From NCBI RefSeq assembly GCF_963678635.1, contig NC_087064.1, forward strand, positions 19,394,509-19,458,508: 64,000 bases of DNA. Reading direction: 5' to 3'. How positions within the stretch are numbered: the first letter of the stretch is position 1; every line of letters starts with the position of its first letter. Below, one piece after another: positions 46,101-55,645 of this stretch. A program made the translations under genes and the position numbers. Below the pieces are notes generated by a model, which saw only the letters and a list, made by a program, of their open reading frames with translations, searched no databases and had not been told where the DNA came from. The DNA is from Symsagittifera roscoffensis. Its lineage: Eukaryota; Xenacoelomorpha; Acoela; Convolutidae.

Positions 46101-49100
46101 TGGTGGTGCATGATTTGGACATGTTGTAGCAGAACTGAAGCTCCTTCTCACATATTGTATTTTGCCGTGATAGGGGATCGAATACACTAACTACATTTCT
46201 TCTGAATGCTTTGACCGTTATGAACAGTGACTCTATGAATGCCTGTAAAATACGGGGAATATTATTAAGGTGTGGGAAGTAATAATAAACAGAATAAAAG
46301 CAAAAGGGCTAACAGCTTTGGTCAGCTTCCCTGTGATTCGAAAGAACGAAATGATTATTATTGCACCAATCTAAGTATGAATTAAACAAAAACTTATCAT
46401 AGACAAGTGACGAAGTCTTAGAATACGCAGCAACCGAGTAAGATTTGAAGATTTGAATTCAACTGATAAACTAGCAGCATTGAACAGAAGTCAAATATTA
46501 GTTTGTCAAATGGATGCTAAAAGCTTTTGTTAAGAAAAGCTTTTCTCGACTGACCGTCTGATACTAAGTACAAAAAGTTGGTAACAAAAATGTTGCAGGT
46601 ACTGGGAGATGGTTGAGCGTCTTGGGGTGAACCAGTTGTATGCAGCCCCCACTGCCATCAGGAGTTTGTTGAAGAAGGGCGACTCCTACCCCCATCAGTA
46701 CGACCTCTCCTCCCTCCGCACTCTGGGATCGGTGGGGGAACCGATCAACACTGAGGCGTGGCTCTGGTACAACGAACACGTCGGACACAATAGGCTAGTA
46801 ACGTAAAGTTATACTTATCATAAACGTCTTTTTTGCTTCCTTTTGACGATGCAACGATTAAATGCACAACTTAATTCTTAATTCACAACAGAAGTTTCGC
46901 AAAGATAGCAAAAATTTTGTGCAACTTACTCCAAGTGATGATAATTTGAAAATAATTCTAAGACAATCATATGCCATCCTGACCAACAAAAAACACAGCA
47001 AGAAAAAGTAGCTGGTTGCTTACAAGTAGCATACAAAGTTCCCATCATAATTATAATTTCAAGTAGCACACAAAGTTCCCATCATAATTATAATTTCGAA
47101 CAAATCAAAAAGAAAATACTTTTGTTTTCAAAGAAAAGCTTTTAAACGTTTGTGCATCGGTTGTGGATGGATGATAGGAAGATGGGTGGGGTCTTCTCGT
47201 TTCTACAAAAGCGAAAAAAAATTATTCCCTTTATCTTCCTTATTGTGAAAACTTTCTATAAGTTATCTTCATAGCTTGGAAAGGTACTTTTTTCTGGACA
47301 AAGGCGGTTTTTAAGGAAATGTTTCCTATTTCTCCAATCAACACTATAAAAGGGCCTAAATATGACATATGTCATTCGACTACGTTGCTCAATCCATACA
47401 TATCACTCGAGGTTGCTGTATTTATCTTTATGATACCAATCAGGGGCGGATCTAGGATTTTCTCGAGGGGGGGGGGGCGGATTTCCGAAAAAAATTTCCT
47501 TTTTTTAGGTCGAACATATTAATTTTTCGAGCTCTGCCAAAGCACTGTTTTGTCCCTATTTTTGCGAAATTTTCTGCCCCGCAGGCAAAATTTTGAAAAA
47601 GGCATTTTTAGGCATTTTTTGAAAAATTTGACCAAAAAAACGCGTTTTTTTTGGCGCGCGCTCTCCCCTCAAAATTAGTATATATTGGTTCCAAGGGCGC
47701 CTTTAGAAAATTTTTAGGGTCCATCACCAAAAATGAATACTGGAAAATAGTACAAAGGGGAGTCTGTTGAAAAAAATTTGTTTCTTCCTCAAGTATATTC
47801 GTTTCAGAACAAGGCCTAAAGCGGCCTTCATCTATTGATACTACAAAATTTCTTCCCGTTAGTTTTTTAGAATATTTAAAAATTCCAAAAAGAGTACAAT
47901 TTCGGAAAACTAGCGCAAGCTGCTGTATGTTCTGTGTTTTGGCATGGAGGTCATCGACTGATGTCTCGATGGAATCTAAACTTTGTGGTGTTTACGAACT
48001 AGATTCCGTATGGTTCTGCCAGACGTCTATTGCATTTGTTCAGTCGCTTAATGGTAACATATCGATACCTCCGTCCAGTCAATCGCACAATTGCCTTTTT
48101 TATGCCGCAGTTGATGTACTTACAAATTATATGTTCTATCTCTTCGACAACTTCAAGTTCCGATGATCGGTTGTTCTTTCTGTCAAATAAGTTATTCGTC
48201 CCACCCATCATCACAAGTTTTTGACTTTAAATGACAAAGTTTGCTGAACCATTTTTTTACAGCACATTGTCGCAACTGTTCCGCCTGGACATGGCATTTT
48301 TAACGAATCAGGTAAGAAAACACCCTTCACTAACAACGAGCCCAAAATATATTGACCTTTTTGAACTGTGTTCGAGTTGTTGTAATTGATGAAGTCTAAC
48401 CTTCTTTGTGAGAAACTCATGTTGAAGACGCGAACGCCTGTAGGGTCAAAATTTATTTTGTTAGTTTCGTTTTGAGAGAACATATTACTGAAAATATTTA
48501 CGAACAATAGTGAGTCTGCTTAAAAATATACGTTTCATGAAGCTTTTTGAGAATCTCTTTTGATAATTTAGTTTTGAATTTTATTGGTAGACTGTTCCAC
48601 AATTACGTTCCAGAAAAAGCGAGCGGACCTTTACCAAATATTGTTGAAACTTTTAGAATGATCAGTCTAGTTGCTGAGTTTCTATCGCTTTTACAATCTC
48701 TGATATTATCTGGCATAGAAAAAAACTCATTAGTTGAAAAATAGGTTATAGTAATCATGTTAAAATTAGTAAGCTTAGTGTTGCGCAGCCATTGTAGATC
48801 ATGCGAAAATGGCGACATGCTATGAAATTTTGATGTCTTGAAGACGTATCTGCATGCCGCATTCTGAACTCTTTTTAAATTGAATCGATATTGCGGTAAC
48901 TCAGACCACAAACTGTTGCAGTAATTGGGCCTAGAGAAATTGAGCACTTCGACCAGAAGGTGTTTGTAGGAGAAACTCAATTAGTTTCGGATTGAATATA
49001 GCTTTCTCAGCTGAAAGTAACAGCTTCTGCACACCAGTTGAATTTATTTCTCCATTTTCATGTTTAGGTCAACTCCTATTCCCAGCGATTTAAAAGAAAT

Positions 49101-52100
49101 CAAAATGGCAATTCATGATGACCGTTTTCTAGTTTCATGTGTTTTTTTTCGTAGATTTTGCATAATGATAATTTCTGTCTTCCCTTTTTGTGTTTTTTTT
49201 TCAATCTCATGTTTTCGAACCAATCCACATTTTTCATCTAAATTCATTTGAATCTTGTAAAAACTTCCCTTATCTGGGGATAAACTGCAGGATAGCATGG
49301 TGTCTTCTGCATAGATTTGATAGTCCAAACAAGTTTTCAAAATTACAGTTCTTATAGGCGACAGATGAAGTGTGAAGAGCAACGGTCCTAGCAAAGATCT
49401 TTGTGGTACTCCAGTTTTAATGATTCAAGGTTTCAATATAGCTTCATTTATCTTGACACGTTGTATTCTACTACTGAGGTATGATGAGTAAGAATAGCTC
49501 ATGCTCGATGATATCAAATGCTGATAGAAGGTCTAGGGCGATAACAGCTATTTTTTTCCTTTACCCAGCTCAAGTAATATCTCATTAGATGTGTATTCAG
49601 TAGGGCTGTCTCTGTCGAGAAAATTTTTTTATAAGCTGATGGTTTGGGATCAAGTAAATTTTTCACACTGAGATTTCCTGTTAATTGCACAAAAATTACT
49701 CTTCTGAACACTATTGAGAAAAAACACGTAGAATTGAAATAGGTCTGTATGATTTTAAATTCACTGTATCCAAAGTAACTTTCTTTTGTGGCGGTTTCAC
49801 CGAGACTTCTTCAAATGCTTGAGAAAAAATGCTAGTTTTTATGCATTCGTTTAAAAAGTTGAAGGAAATTAATCCAGGTGTTTTTGATTCTTTTTAGGTC
49901 AGAAGTTTTCATTGGGTCTGACGGCGATGCCGCATTTCAGACAACTCAACTGCTTCGCGTATCGTTCTTTTATCAACTTGTTCAAATGATAACATCTCTT
50001 CAGCAACAGTGTTTGTTCCAATTTTGAAATTAGGCGTTAGTGATTCGAACATTTATAAGGTTTTCAATTTTCGTTGTGAAGCAATCATTCAATTTCTCGG
50101 AAAGGTCTTTCATTTCTTTCTAATTTAGGAAAAACTGTTTCGTCTTCGTATCCTAGCAGGTCTTCAAAACTTTGATTTTTCAATCGCTGTAGTGTTTAAT
50201 TTTCTGTCGAGTGCTGTTTCTTCTTTTTGTTAGTATTTTCCATTCGTTCTCATTATCATTATTCTGAGGTTTTGAGCAATGGCTTTAAGTTCCTGCTTTT
50301 CCGTTTAGCGCTCTGAAATTCAGGATCAAAAAACTTAAACGCTTTTATGTGCTTCGTCATCGTCTTTGAAGATGTGATATTCTGTCATTTAAAAGTAAGT
50401 TTAAAAAAACTTCGTCTTCGAACTGTTTCCGGCACACCGTCGAAATGTTGTTTACCATGGACTTTTGTCTAGGTATAGGAAAGACTCCACTGCCCAGAGA
50501 ATGGACACTGAAACTGACGTCAATTACTTCTATTTCAGATAACATTTTGCTGTTTGAGATTATAAAGTCAAGCGTATTGCGGTAAAACCAAGCGATAATA
50601 TCTCGACTCTTGTTGCCGAGATTGAACACGGGTTTGTTAGAAAATTAGGCGTTTTCTGTTTGTGCAACAGTTTTAGATCTTTTTGCTTTTCTGTTGATTT
50701 CCTTTGTCAAGATCTTTACTTGATCTGGCTCTGTTGTCGAGTTGGCCTCGTAGACCGGCTAAGAGGCGCATTTTTCTTACACGCAGGGTTCGCAGGAACA
50801 TGACATGATGCAGCTAATGAGCTAATTGATTCGGATGCAACCGATATGAACAACTTTGCCGCTTATAAAACATGTTAATGTTTCCTGGGGCATCTACGGA
50901 GTCGGATCTCAGGCTACGGCAAGGCCTTTCAGCCCAGTTGCGCACACCATCATTTGACATAAGTTTATGCTTTCGATGGTTTTATCAGACCAACACAACT
51001 TGTCTAGCGGAATTCAACCCTCAACCGTGTCAAATACTGATGATTTAACAAACATAAAATTTAGTTGGTTGTATTTTGGCTTAAATTATATTACTTTTCG
51101 CCCCTCAACCAGTTCACATGATAGACGCAAAAATTGGTTCTCTTCGACCACCAATAAGGTCAACAGTCTTTGATCTTGTTTGCAGTCTTTCCTTTTGTCG
51201 GATCTCCTGAGTTTTTCTCAGAATCTGTTGGCTAACCGACTCACTACACTATTATCTAAATCACTTTTTCAATAAGTTCATCAAAACAATTAGGATTAAG
51301 ATATGAAAAATTTGGCAAACCTTTCAAAACTTCAATTCGCTTGTTGATAATATTTTTGTATGTTGATAATAAAACTTTGAATTATTTAACTATAAATCAC
51401 TTGTCGATAAAAAAAACGAGATAAAGGACCTTATTTTTAAATATTCTGCAGTATTTGTTGCAAAAAGGCCCTAGATGACACTAGCTGGCTGAATAAATGA
51501 AATGTTTCTTCAGATGCACAGTAGTGGACACATGGTGGCAGACAGAAACAGGCGGCATCATGATCTCCCCCAGACCCAGTGCCCCGGAGGCAGAGATCAT
51601 ACCCACCATGGCCATGCGACCCCTGCCAGGGGTGGAAGTAGTTTTGATTGACCCCCTGACGAAGGAGGAGTTGCCCAAGGGTGTGGCCACTGACGGGGAC
51701 ATGTGCATTACGAGACCATGGCCCAGTATGGCAAGGTAGAATCATGAAAAAATTTGATACATGACAACAAAAGCTTTCTATGAGGTACTCAAAACCAATC
51801 GGAACTTAAATTAACACAATACACTATAGTTTTTCCTTCTTCTTGAATGGTCGGAACCAGTAGCGGTACAAGAGGGGGCATCTGACCTTGCTCCCCCTCT
51901 TCAGGGACTTGACCCCCTCGCCACATAAAGTATTACTTTTTTAGTTCTATATCTCATGGCACAAAAAATTGTTAAAAATTCAACCATTTGGGATAATCCC
52001 AGATACGCGCTTTGTTCAAAAAGAAAACAACAAGTTAACTTTTTTGAAGAGTCATTTTATAACCCTGAAATGTGAAAGGTTGCAACAAAATGGGATAGCC

Positions 52101-55100
52101 ACCTAATCGGAGTAAACAAATCTAACTTTATATAAATCAGATGAGGAATGCTAGAGATGATTTGACCCGGGCATGCAAAAATCCGGACCCTGGGGCTAAG
52201 TGATAATGGTTTCCGGAACACGGTATTGGAACTCGGTATCTAGCGGTGGGAATGGGATCAATGTTTTGTATGTTGTAGACCTAGTTGAGGGGAGCTTAAG
52301 TATAGAATGCCAAACCCGCTGGACCCCTACTTCCGGCAATATACCCTAAGTTATAGTCCCTACCCCGACTTCGGAAGTCACTTATCGGTTTCCAGTAAAC
52401 ACGAGAGTTAAAAGTCTGGGATATGATGGGTAATGACAAGTTAAATCACGGTTTTTAATTTGAGGCAAAACCGACGGCTAGTTATTAGCATGCGGAAAAA
52501 AAACACTTTTTTTTAAAACCAGAATTGGCTAAAACCAGAAACCAGCAAAAATAAAAGAGGGCATTTTGATTTTATAGCGGCACTATACACAAAACATCTA
52601 CCCAGAAAAAATGACTCCCAGTGAATGAAACGTTTCCGGCGCAATATTCCGCGTTTGATAGCCCAATCTCGGGAAAAATGATTATGGATCCTTAAAATTC
52701 GATAACCCGTGAAGTATTAATTGGATATTGGTGAAACGTGTTGAATAGGATTTCCATGAAACCCCAAATCTGTCAGGGGTTTCAATTTTGACCCCTGGGT
52801 GGCTTTAAGTTGACCTTTGGATGTTATACATGGAAACCAATTAACACCGGAAAGTGACCTGTCCCTTATAAATAACTTTTGAAAATCACTGTGATTGTTT
52901 TGTGGGAACAAGGGTGGGCGAAAGGTACCTGTAATGTGTACATCAGAAGTCTTGGGGAGAAAAAAATTTCTTGTTCTTCTTCTATAAGGTTGGAGTAATG
53001 GAAGAAATTAAAATGGACTTGGGCAACCTTGGGTTCAACTTAGCTTGGCGAATGCGCTATTACTAGAAATACGACGAGAATGTAGAAAAGTAGTCGCAGA
53101 ACGCTTAGATTATGTATACGAAGGGAACGGGGATTCAGGAACCCAAAGTAAACGAAGGGACAGTTTTTCTTTAAGCTTGATGTGAGTGAAACGCTGTGAT
53201 TGAAGAGTAAGTAAGTTGGGTTTTTCGGCGCGTAAACTTTGACTTTGCCCAGGATGTACTTCGAGGCCCTAGTAAACGGGAACGTTTACGGGATTATTCA
53301 ACTAATGACTTTGGGAGCTCACCCTGATTAGGAGTTGGGGGGTACCGGAGAGCCTCCAAGAGGTAGAACAAATAAACTGAAAGAGCGAACGATGGGTTGT
53401 CGAAAATAGTTAGAAGACAGTTTTTGCAGAGACAATAGATGGTTGATTCTCAAAGTTAATGAGAATGATTGAGCAAGTAAGCGAGAATAGTCGGTCCGTG
53501 GAAGACGCTATTGCTTGAAGCGAAGCCAATTATGCCTCACAGTAGTTTTATTGATTTGAACCCGAGTTTAGTACTGAATGGGATCAGTTGGTTTGCGAGT
53601 TGCGCTTTTGGAATTGGCAATTTTGGAATTGAATCGAGCGAGGATTGGCGAGCAAGTTAACGAGGTGGTGTCCGAACAGAGCGAAACGCGGGCTTCGCAT
53701 TAGAAGTAGTTTAGTAGTAGTTAGCTCATTGAGAGCCTTGTAAATAACTTTTTATTTCATCGGCTTTTGAAGAAGAGTTTAATTATTGTGTCCCGATTTG
53801 CTCAAATAGCTAGAAACGCAGGAGAGCTAAAAAGAGAACAACTCAAGGGTGAAATCGCTCAATTCTTCGATCGGCTGATTTAGTCTGACCACCAACGTAA
53901 CCCTTTCAGGATTGCGGATAATATCATGTCTTATTGCCCTCCCCTTTAACACGGTATAAAGGGGAGAAATTCTACGGCCGTTGAGTAAATAAAAACGTGC
54001 TTAGAGGAGACGTCTCCTGCAACTTCTACAAAATGAAATTAAATATCTAATTTCATTGAGGTCGCTTAATTTTTGCCTTCAACTGAAAAAATTACCAGAT
54101 GATACTGTTTTGATATTACAGAGCACTTATTCAGCGCACTTCTGAAAGTAACAGTGTTATCTTCTAAAAGTAGATCTAATTTGAAAACTTTCAAAAATTT
54201 TGAAACTGAATTCGTGACGTAAAATGGGCTAGCATTTGCATTTGCATCCAAAAAAAAATCTTATTTCTCGCTCAAAAGCAGTGAAAGCATTCAAATAATC
54301 CATTCTCAGGACAATCTGGAAAGACCACAATCGATACGTGGACACTTATTTGACGAAGGAGCACGGCTACTACCTGACAGGAGACGAGGCCCACCAGACG
54401 GAGGAGAACTACTACCGCATCACAGGCAGGATGGATGACGTCATCAACATCAGTGGACACCGACTGGGCACCTCGGAGGTGGAAGACGCCATTGACCAGC
54501 ATCCCCAAGTGTCAGAATCAGGTAAGACAGGGGAGAGTTGTGAGAGTTATTGAGTTATTCATTATGACCTTGACCTCCAAATGAGATTAAAACTTTCGAA
54601 ATAGTGCGAGAAAGATGAAACTAAGTCATTATGTCAATAATTACGTTTGAGACAAGTTTATTAAACTGAATATTTGAATGAGAAGGATCAACAAAATGGG
54701 GGGGGGGCTGGAGGGAGTTTGGAGAGAGCTTTCGCTGATTCGCTGAGTTTTTGCTTGGTTCTCATATATTTCCCATTAGTCTTAACCTAAAAAGATATTT
54801 CATTGGACGGAGGATTGGAACTGAATGTTTTGCGACGAGGTGTGATCCCTATATGATTGAGTAAAAAACTGGTATCATTTCTTTTATGTTCTTCTAGGTG
54901 AAGTTACAATATGCTTTACTGATATATATTAAATGTGCGATCACTTTGGTTGCGGCAATAAATTCAAACAAAAAAGCTGCCTTTCTCTGATTTCCGTATT
55001 TGATGGGAACATGAATCTAAATCTTGCTTGTGAGTTTCAGCCGTCGTCAGTATTCCCCACTCTATCAAAGGAGAAGCGATTGTGGCTTTTGTCACTCTTA

Positions 55101-55645
55101 AAGACAACTGCTCAATAGAAGAAACTCAGTTAGAAACAGGTAACAAAACACAAATTATTCAATTGCAGAAACTCGTCTAAATTTGGACCAATTTTATGTT
55201 TTTCTTTGTGCCATTTTTTGCCGAGGAATTATCGGTGCTAAGTTTGTATAATCAATTTTCCATGCAAAATAACATCATGTGCGGTTTTTAGAGAAAACTC
55301 TAAACTTACTTGCTGTTTAATCTATCTATGCCGTTTTTAAGGCCCCTAATTTCATTTACGTGCTTCTGAAATTCCAGATTATAATCTTATTTCTGCTGTT
55401 CGGTAGAGATCAATGCAGTGATCAAGAAAGAGATTGCCTCATTTGCACAGCCAGAGAATATACACTTTGTATCTAACCTTCCCCGCACCCGATCAGGGAA
55501 GATCATGAGGCGTATCCTGAAGAAGGTCATCACAACCGGGGCCTCAGAGGACTTGGGAGACATCTCCACACTGGCAGATCCCTCCGCTGTACAAACTGTG
55601 GTGGACACGGTCAACAAAAAGAAGAAAAATGATCTACACAAATAA
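24882..55645 (+). CDS. Acetyl-CoA synthetase, mitochondrial type (ACSS1-like), ten coding exons
   Basis: Activates acetate to acetyl-CoA through an acetyl-AMP intermediate; by family and targeting signal, probably in mitochondria. Exons 24882-25189, 40249-40368, 40466-40599, 41109-41447, 41941-42145, 46599-46793, 51514-51735, 54310-54521, 55041-55139 and 55407-55645 join with matching phases into 690 residues, close to the about 689 of vertebrate ACSS1. Residues 1-50 have no Asp or Glu and are rich in Ser, Lys and Arg, as in a matrix-targeting peptide. Seen in order: the P-loop [10 protein letters not shown] (about 292-301), [11 protein letters not shown] (438-448), TGD (531-533), [15 protein letters not shown] (547-561) and the RTRSGK box, whose Lys about 643 is the acyl-adenylation lysine regulated by acetylation in mammals. 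The adenylate-forming family's key motifs are intact, so the enzyme is probably functional. Introns are large and transposon-filled. No AATAAA is seen in the first about 400 bases after the stop; CATAAA at 55723 is the nearest variant. Confidence 0.95.
25900..28020 (+). pseudogene. Non-LTR retrotransposon remnant, RTE-like (endonuclease to start of RT)
   Basis: Decayed pieces in order. A basic, Thr/Ser-rich open frame at 26083-26556 has no recognised domain. Around 26620-27160, with many stops, there is an AP-endonuclease-like stretch including STFLTWRTC and, near 27000-27100, a [14 protein letters not shown] block followed by GGDFLRW and VVHNL, as in the endonucleases of RTE-type elements. 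A Lys/Glu-rich linker occupies 27461-27709. Sequence at about 27890-28000 reads [15 protein letters not shown], like the APGxDN start of non-LTR RTs. It is cut off at about 28020-28035, where minus-strand gypsy sequence begins. Family assignment is by motif only. Confidence 0.6.
27678..27746. repeat. Short tandem repeat, 13-bp unit
   Basis: CCCTAAAGTACAA is repeated about four times after a diverged first copy, inside the RTE-like remnant. The matching sequence in the second RTE piece (31041-31391) lacks the expansion. Confidence 0.8.
28036..31040 (-). pseudogene. Ty3/gypsy-type element remnant A (minus strand)
   Basis: Read on the minus strand: the RT/RNase H connection (30694-30918, [15 protein letters not shown]), the start of RNase H ([14 protein letters not shown]) joined directly to the second half of an integrase core ([15 protein letters not shown], then [13 protein letters not shown]) in one open frame at 30260-30763, then non-coding and unrecognised 3' sequence to about 28036. 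About 800 bp present in remnant B between RNase H and the integrase core are missing here. The left edge joins RTE-like sequence exactly as remnant B does. Confidence 0.7.
30260..30763 (-). pseudogene. Open frame joining RNase H start to integrase core
   Basis: 167 codons. About 20 residues of RNase H (first catalytic Asp in CDTSNFG) run without a stop into integrase from just after its second catalytic Asp, keeping the catalytic Glu in [10 protein letters not shown]. The join was made by the deletion described under remnant A. It looks like an in-frame accident, not a designed fusion. The C-terminal about 30 residues match sequence also kept in remnant B (34202-34320). Confidence 0.65.
31041..31391 (+). 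repeat. Second copy of the RTE-like 3' piece
   Basis: This repeats about 27594-28035 (offset 3,447 at the left end, 3,356 at the right because the 13-bp repeats are absent). It contains the same APGKDNVR stretch and the same junction into minus-strand gypsy sequence (CCCCAACATGGG, then AAATCTTGAA). Confidence 0.85.
31392..38470 (-). pseudogene. Ty3/gypsy-type element remnant B (minus strand, longer copy)
   Basis: Minus-strand order from the right: a gag-like region (about 38463-36200) with an Arg/Ser/Asn/Tyr-rich part near 37490-37800 (RSRNYSNN-type repeats); the RT palm with YVDD (codons at 35623-35634) followed by FMPSQTKT and [10 protein letters not shown] (about 35450-35530); the RT/RNase H connection (35161-35385); a linker (34651-35025); the integrase zinc finger and first half of the core (about 34320-34660, [21 protein letters not shown], then [10 protein letters not shown]); and the integrase C-terminus with [14 protein letters not shown] (33909-34199). 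Then follows about 2.5 kb of 3' sequence, including a Pro/Thr-rich open frame (31711-31965). The second half of the integrase core, present in remnant A, is deleted here. Stops and frame changes are frequent. No LTR was identified. Confidence 0.72.
38961..39380. mobile_element. hAT-like MITE (420 bp), CAGGGTTGCAT ends
   Basis: The ends are CAGGGTTGCATGATTAAAAT and, inverted, AGATTTTTATGCAACCCTG. The flanks are ATAATAGC (38953-38960) and ATAATAAC (39381-39388), an 8-bp duplication with one change. Internal sequence near both ends is also inverted (AATCGGATTTT facing AAAACCGGATT). There is no transposase. Confidence 0.75.
39893..40240. repeat. Four short direct repeats before ACSS1-like exon 2
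   Basis: Variants of GTTTGACATATCNGGTNTTTG occur at about 39896, 40047, 40096 and 40209, two followed by CGCGGTACC or CACGGTACC and one by ACTAGATCC. Spacing is uneven. Translated on the minus strand they give the repeated word DMSNI, but no supported gene. The last repeat ends a few bases from the exon 2 acceptor. Confidence 0.55.
40249..40368 (+). CDS. ACSS1-like exon 2
   Basis: 120 bp, acceptor TTGTAG, donor GTGGGT. It encodes [17 protein letters not shown] and then [10 protein letters not shown], the conserved N-terminal ACSS block, and ends in GG of a Gly codon. Confidence 0.93.
40466..40599 (+). CDS. ACSS1-like exon 3
   Basis: 134 bp after a 97-bp intron. It encodes [26 protein letters not shown] and MLACARI. 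The acceptor (TTTTTAAG) has a weak pyrimidine tract but gives the exact family reading Y-G-E-L-L. The donor is GTTAGG at 40600. Confidence 0.93.
41109..41447 (+). CDS. ACSS1-like exon 4, with P-loop
   Basis: 339 bp. It starts [12 protein letters not shown] and ends in the ATP-binding loop [13 protein letters not shown]. The acceptor TATGTAG ends at 41108 and the donor GTATCT starts at 41448. Overlapping frames on the other strand are shadows. Confidence 0.95.
41941..42145 (+). CDS. ACSS1-like exon 5
   Basis: 205 bp. It encodes [31 protein letters not shown] and [16 protein letters not shown], the central part of the large domain including the ACSS-specific [10 protein letters not shown] block. 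The acceptor is TTGTGCAG and the donor GTAGGC. Confidence 0.95.
42833..43578. mobile_element. Foldback MITE, Tc1/mariner type
   Basis: Two arms of about 316 and 323 bp (42833-43148 and 43256-43578) are nearly perfect inverted copies around a spacer of about 107 bp. The ends read TA-TACAGTGCTGATTTAAATT and its inverse with TA outside, the TA target duplication and CAGT-type end typical of Tc1/mariner relatives. There is no transposase. A transcript through this intron could form a long hairpin. Confidence 0.82.
43828..44131. repeat. Tandem array, 77-bp unit, about four copies
   Basis: Units start at about 43828, 43910, 43987 and 44064. The last three are 77 bp apart, while the first has a 5-bp insertion (ATCAC). 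Each carries GTTTGTTTAGATCCTCAC and GGTTGTCGGAACTTGTGCT. The open frames crossing the array are by-products of the repetition. Confidence 0.92.
46599..46793 (+). CDS. ACSS1-like exon 6 (donor ambiguous)
   Basis: 195 bp from acceptor TTGCAG (ends 46598). It encodes [19 protein letters not shown] and [16 protein letters not shown]. If it ends at 46793 the donor is GC (GCTAGT) and the protein reads N-R-C-T-V-V-D as in the family. If it ends at 46802 the donor is GTAAAG and three extra residues (Leu-Val-Thr, replacing no conserved residue) are added. Both are in phase with exon 7. Confidence 0.88.
47999..48507 (-). pseudogene. SGNH/GDSL-esterase-like fragment of a retrotransposon ORF1
   Basis: Two overlapping minus-strand frames. 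The upstream one (48507-48211) has [17 protein letters not shown] and CPGGTVATM, resembling the GDSL block I and the following loop with the usual Asp lost. The downstream one (48214-47999) has [10 protein letters not shown], resembling the G-x-N-D block, then a helix and [10 protein letters not shown]. Such esterase domains occur in ORF1 of CR1-type elements. A frame change separates the halves and no final catalytic His is visible. It lies 3' of the CR1-like RT on this strand, so it is not that element's ORF1 in normal order. Confidence 0.5.
48540..50650 (-). pseudogene. CR1/Jockey-like non-LTR retrotransposon ORF2 remnant
   Basis: Minus-strand order: possible end of the endonuclease (50629-50357, NTLDFIISN); the RT fingers block [17 protein letters not shown] (49711-49514); the RT palm [13 protein letters not shown] and IYAEDT (49394-49113), where the active site should read YADD, so a catalytic Asp is changed to Glu; then the post-RT segment [11 protein letters not shown] and [12 protein letters not shown] (48980-48603), typical of CR1/L2-type elements. 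Frames differ between pieces. Confidence 0.8.
51514..51735 (+). CDS. ACSS1-like exon 7
   Basis: 222 bp, acceptor TTCTTCAG, donor GTAGAA. It encodes [14 protein letters not shown], the adenine- and acyl-binding motif, then [16 protein letters not shown] and [14 protein letters not shown]. Confidence 0.95.
51736..54309 (+). other. ACSS1-like intron 7 (2,574 bp)
   Basis: Holds a probable solo LTR (52073-54030). At 51858 a CAGTAGCGGTACAAGAGGGGG sequence resembles the left end of a hAT-type MITE, without a visible right end. The remainder shows nothing recognisable. Confidence 0.6.
52073..54030 (+). repeat. Probable solo LTR (1,958 bp)
   Basis: Begins TGAAAGG and ends CTTCTACA (TG...CA), flanked by AAATG at 52068-52072 and 54031-54035. 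Near the right end are a TATA-like box (GGTATAAAGG, about 53952) and AATAAA (about 53987), spaced as in an LTR promoter and polyadenylation site. Base composition is visibly less AT-rich than the flanks. No internal retrotransposon coding sequence is present. The 5-bp match was found by searching, so chance cannot be excluded. Confidence 0.5.
54310..54521 (+). CDS. ACSS1-like exon 8, with hinge and core motifs
   Basis: 212 bp. It encodes GYYLTGDEA (the conserved Asp contacting the ribose), [13 protein letters not shown] (the hinge) and [15 protein letters not shown]. The acceptor is TTCTCAG and the donor GTAAGA. Confidence 0.95.
55041..55139 (+). CDS. ACSS1-like exon 9
   Basis: 99 bp, acceptor GAGTTTCAG, donor GTAACA. 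It encodes [20 protein letters not shown], the start of the mobile C-terminal domain. Confidence 0.93.
55407..55645 (+). CDS. ACSS1-like exon 10, catalytic lysine and stop
   Basis: 239 bp, acceptor CGGTAG (ends 55406). It encodes [29 protein letters not shown] with the catalytic lysine, and [14 protein letters not shown], ending in a Lys-rich tail and TAA at 55643-55645. Confidence 0.95.

Larger units (their letters stand above)
42146..46598 (+). other. ACSS1-like intron 5 (4,453 bp)
   Basis: Holds a Tc1/mariner-type foldback (42833-43578) and a 77-bp tandem array (43828-44131). The rest is AT-rich, with short palindromic words such as TTATAATCCAT around 45170-45570. No other gene seen. Confidence 0.7.
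46794..51513 (+). other. ACSS1-like intron 6 (4.7 kb)
   Basis: Contains a 37-bp direct duplication (about 47023-47096), the left end of a hAT-type MITE at 47441 (CAGGGGCGGATCTAG, no right end seen), an SGNH-esterase fragment (47999-48507, minus) and a CR1-like remnant (48540-50650, minus). Nothing was recognised in 50700-51500. Confidence 0.7.

Noticed and set aside
54066-54508. Minus-strand open frames opposite ACSS1 exon 8
   Set aside because: Shadow frames of a conserved plus-strand exon.
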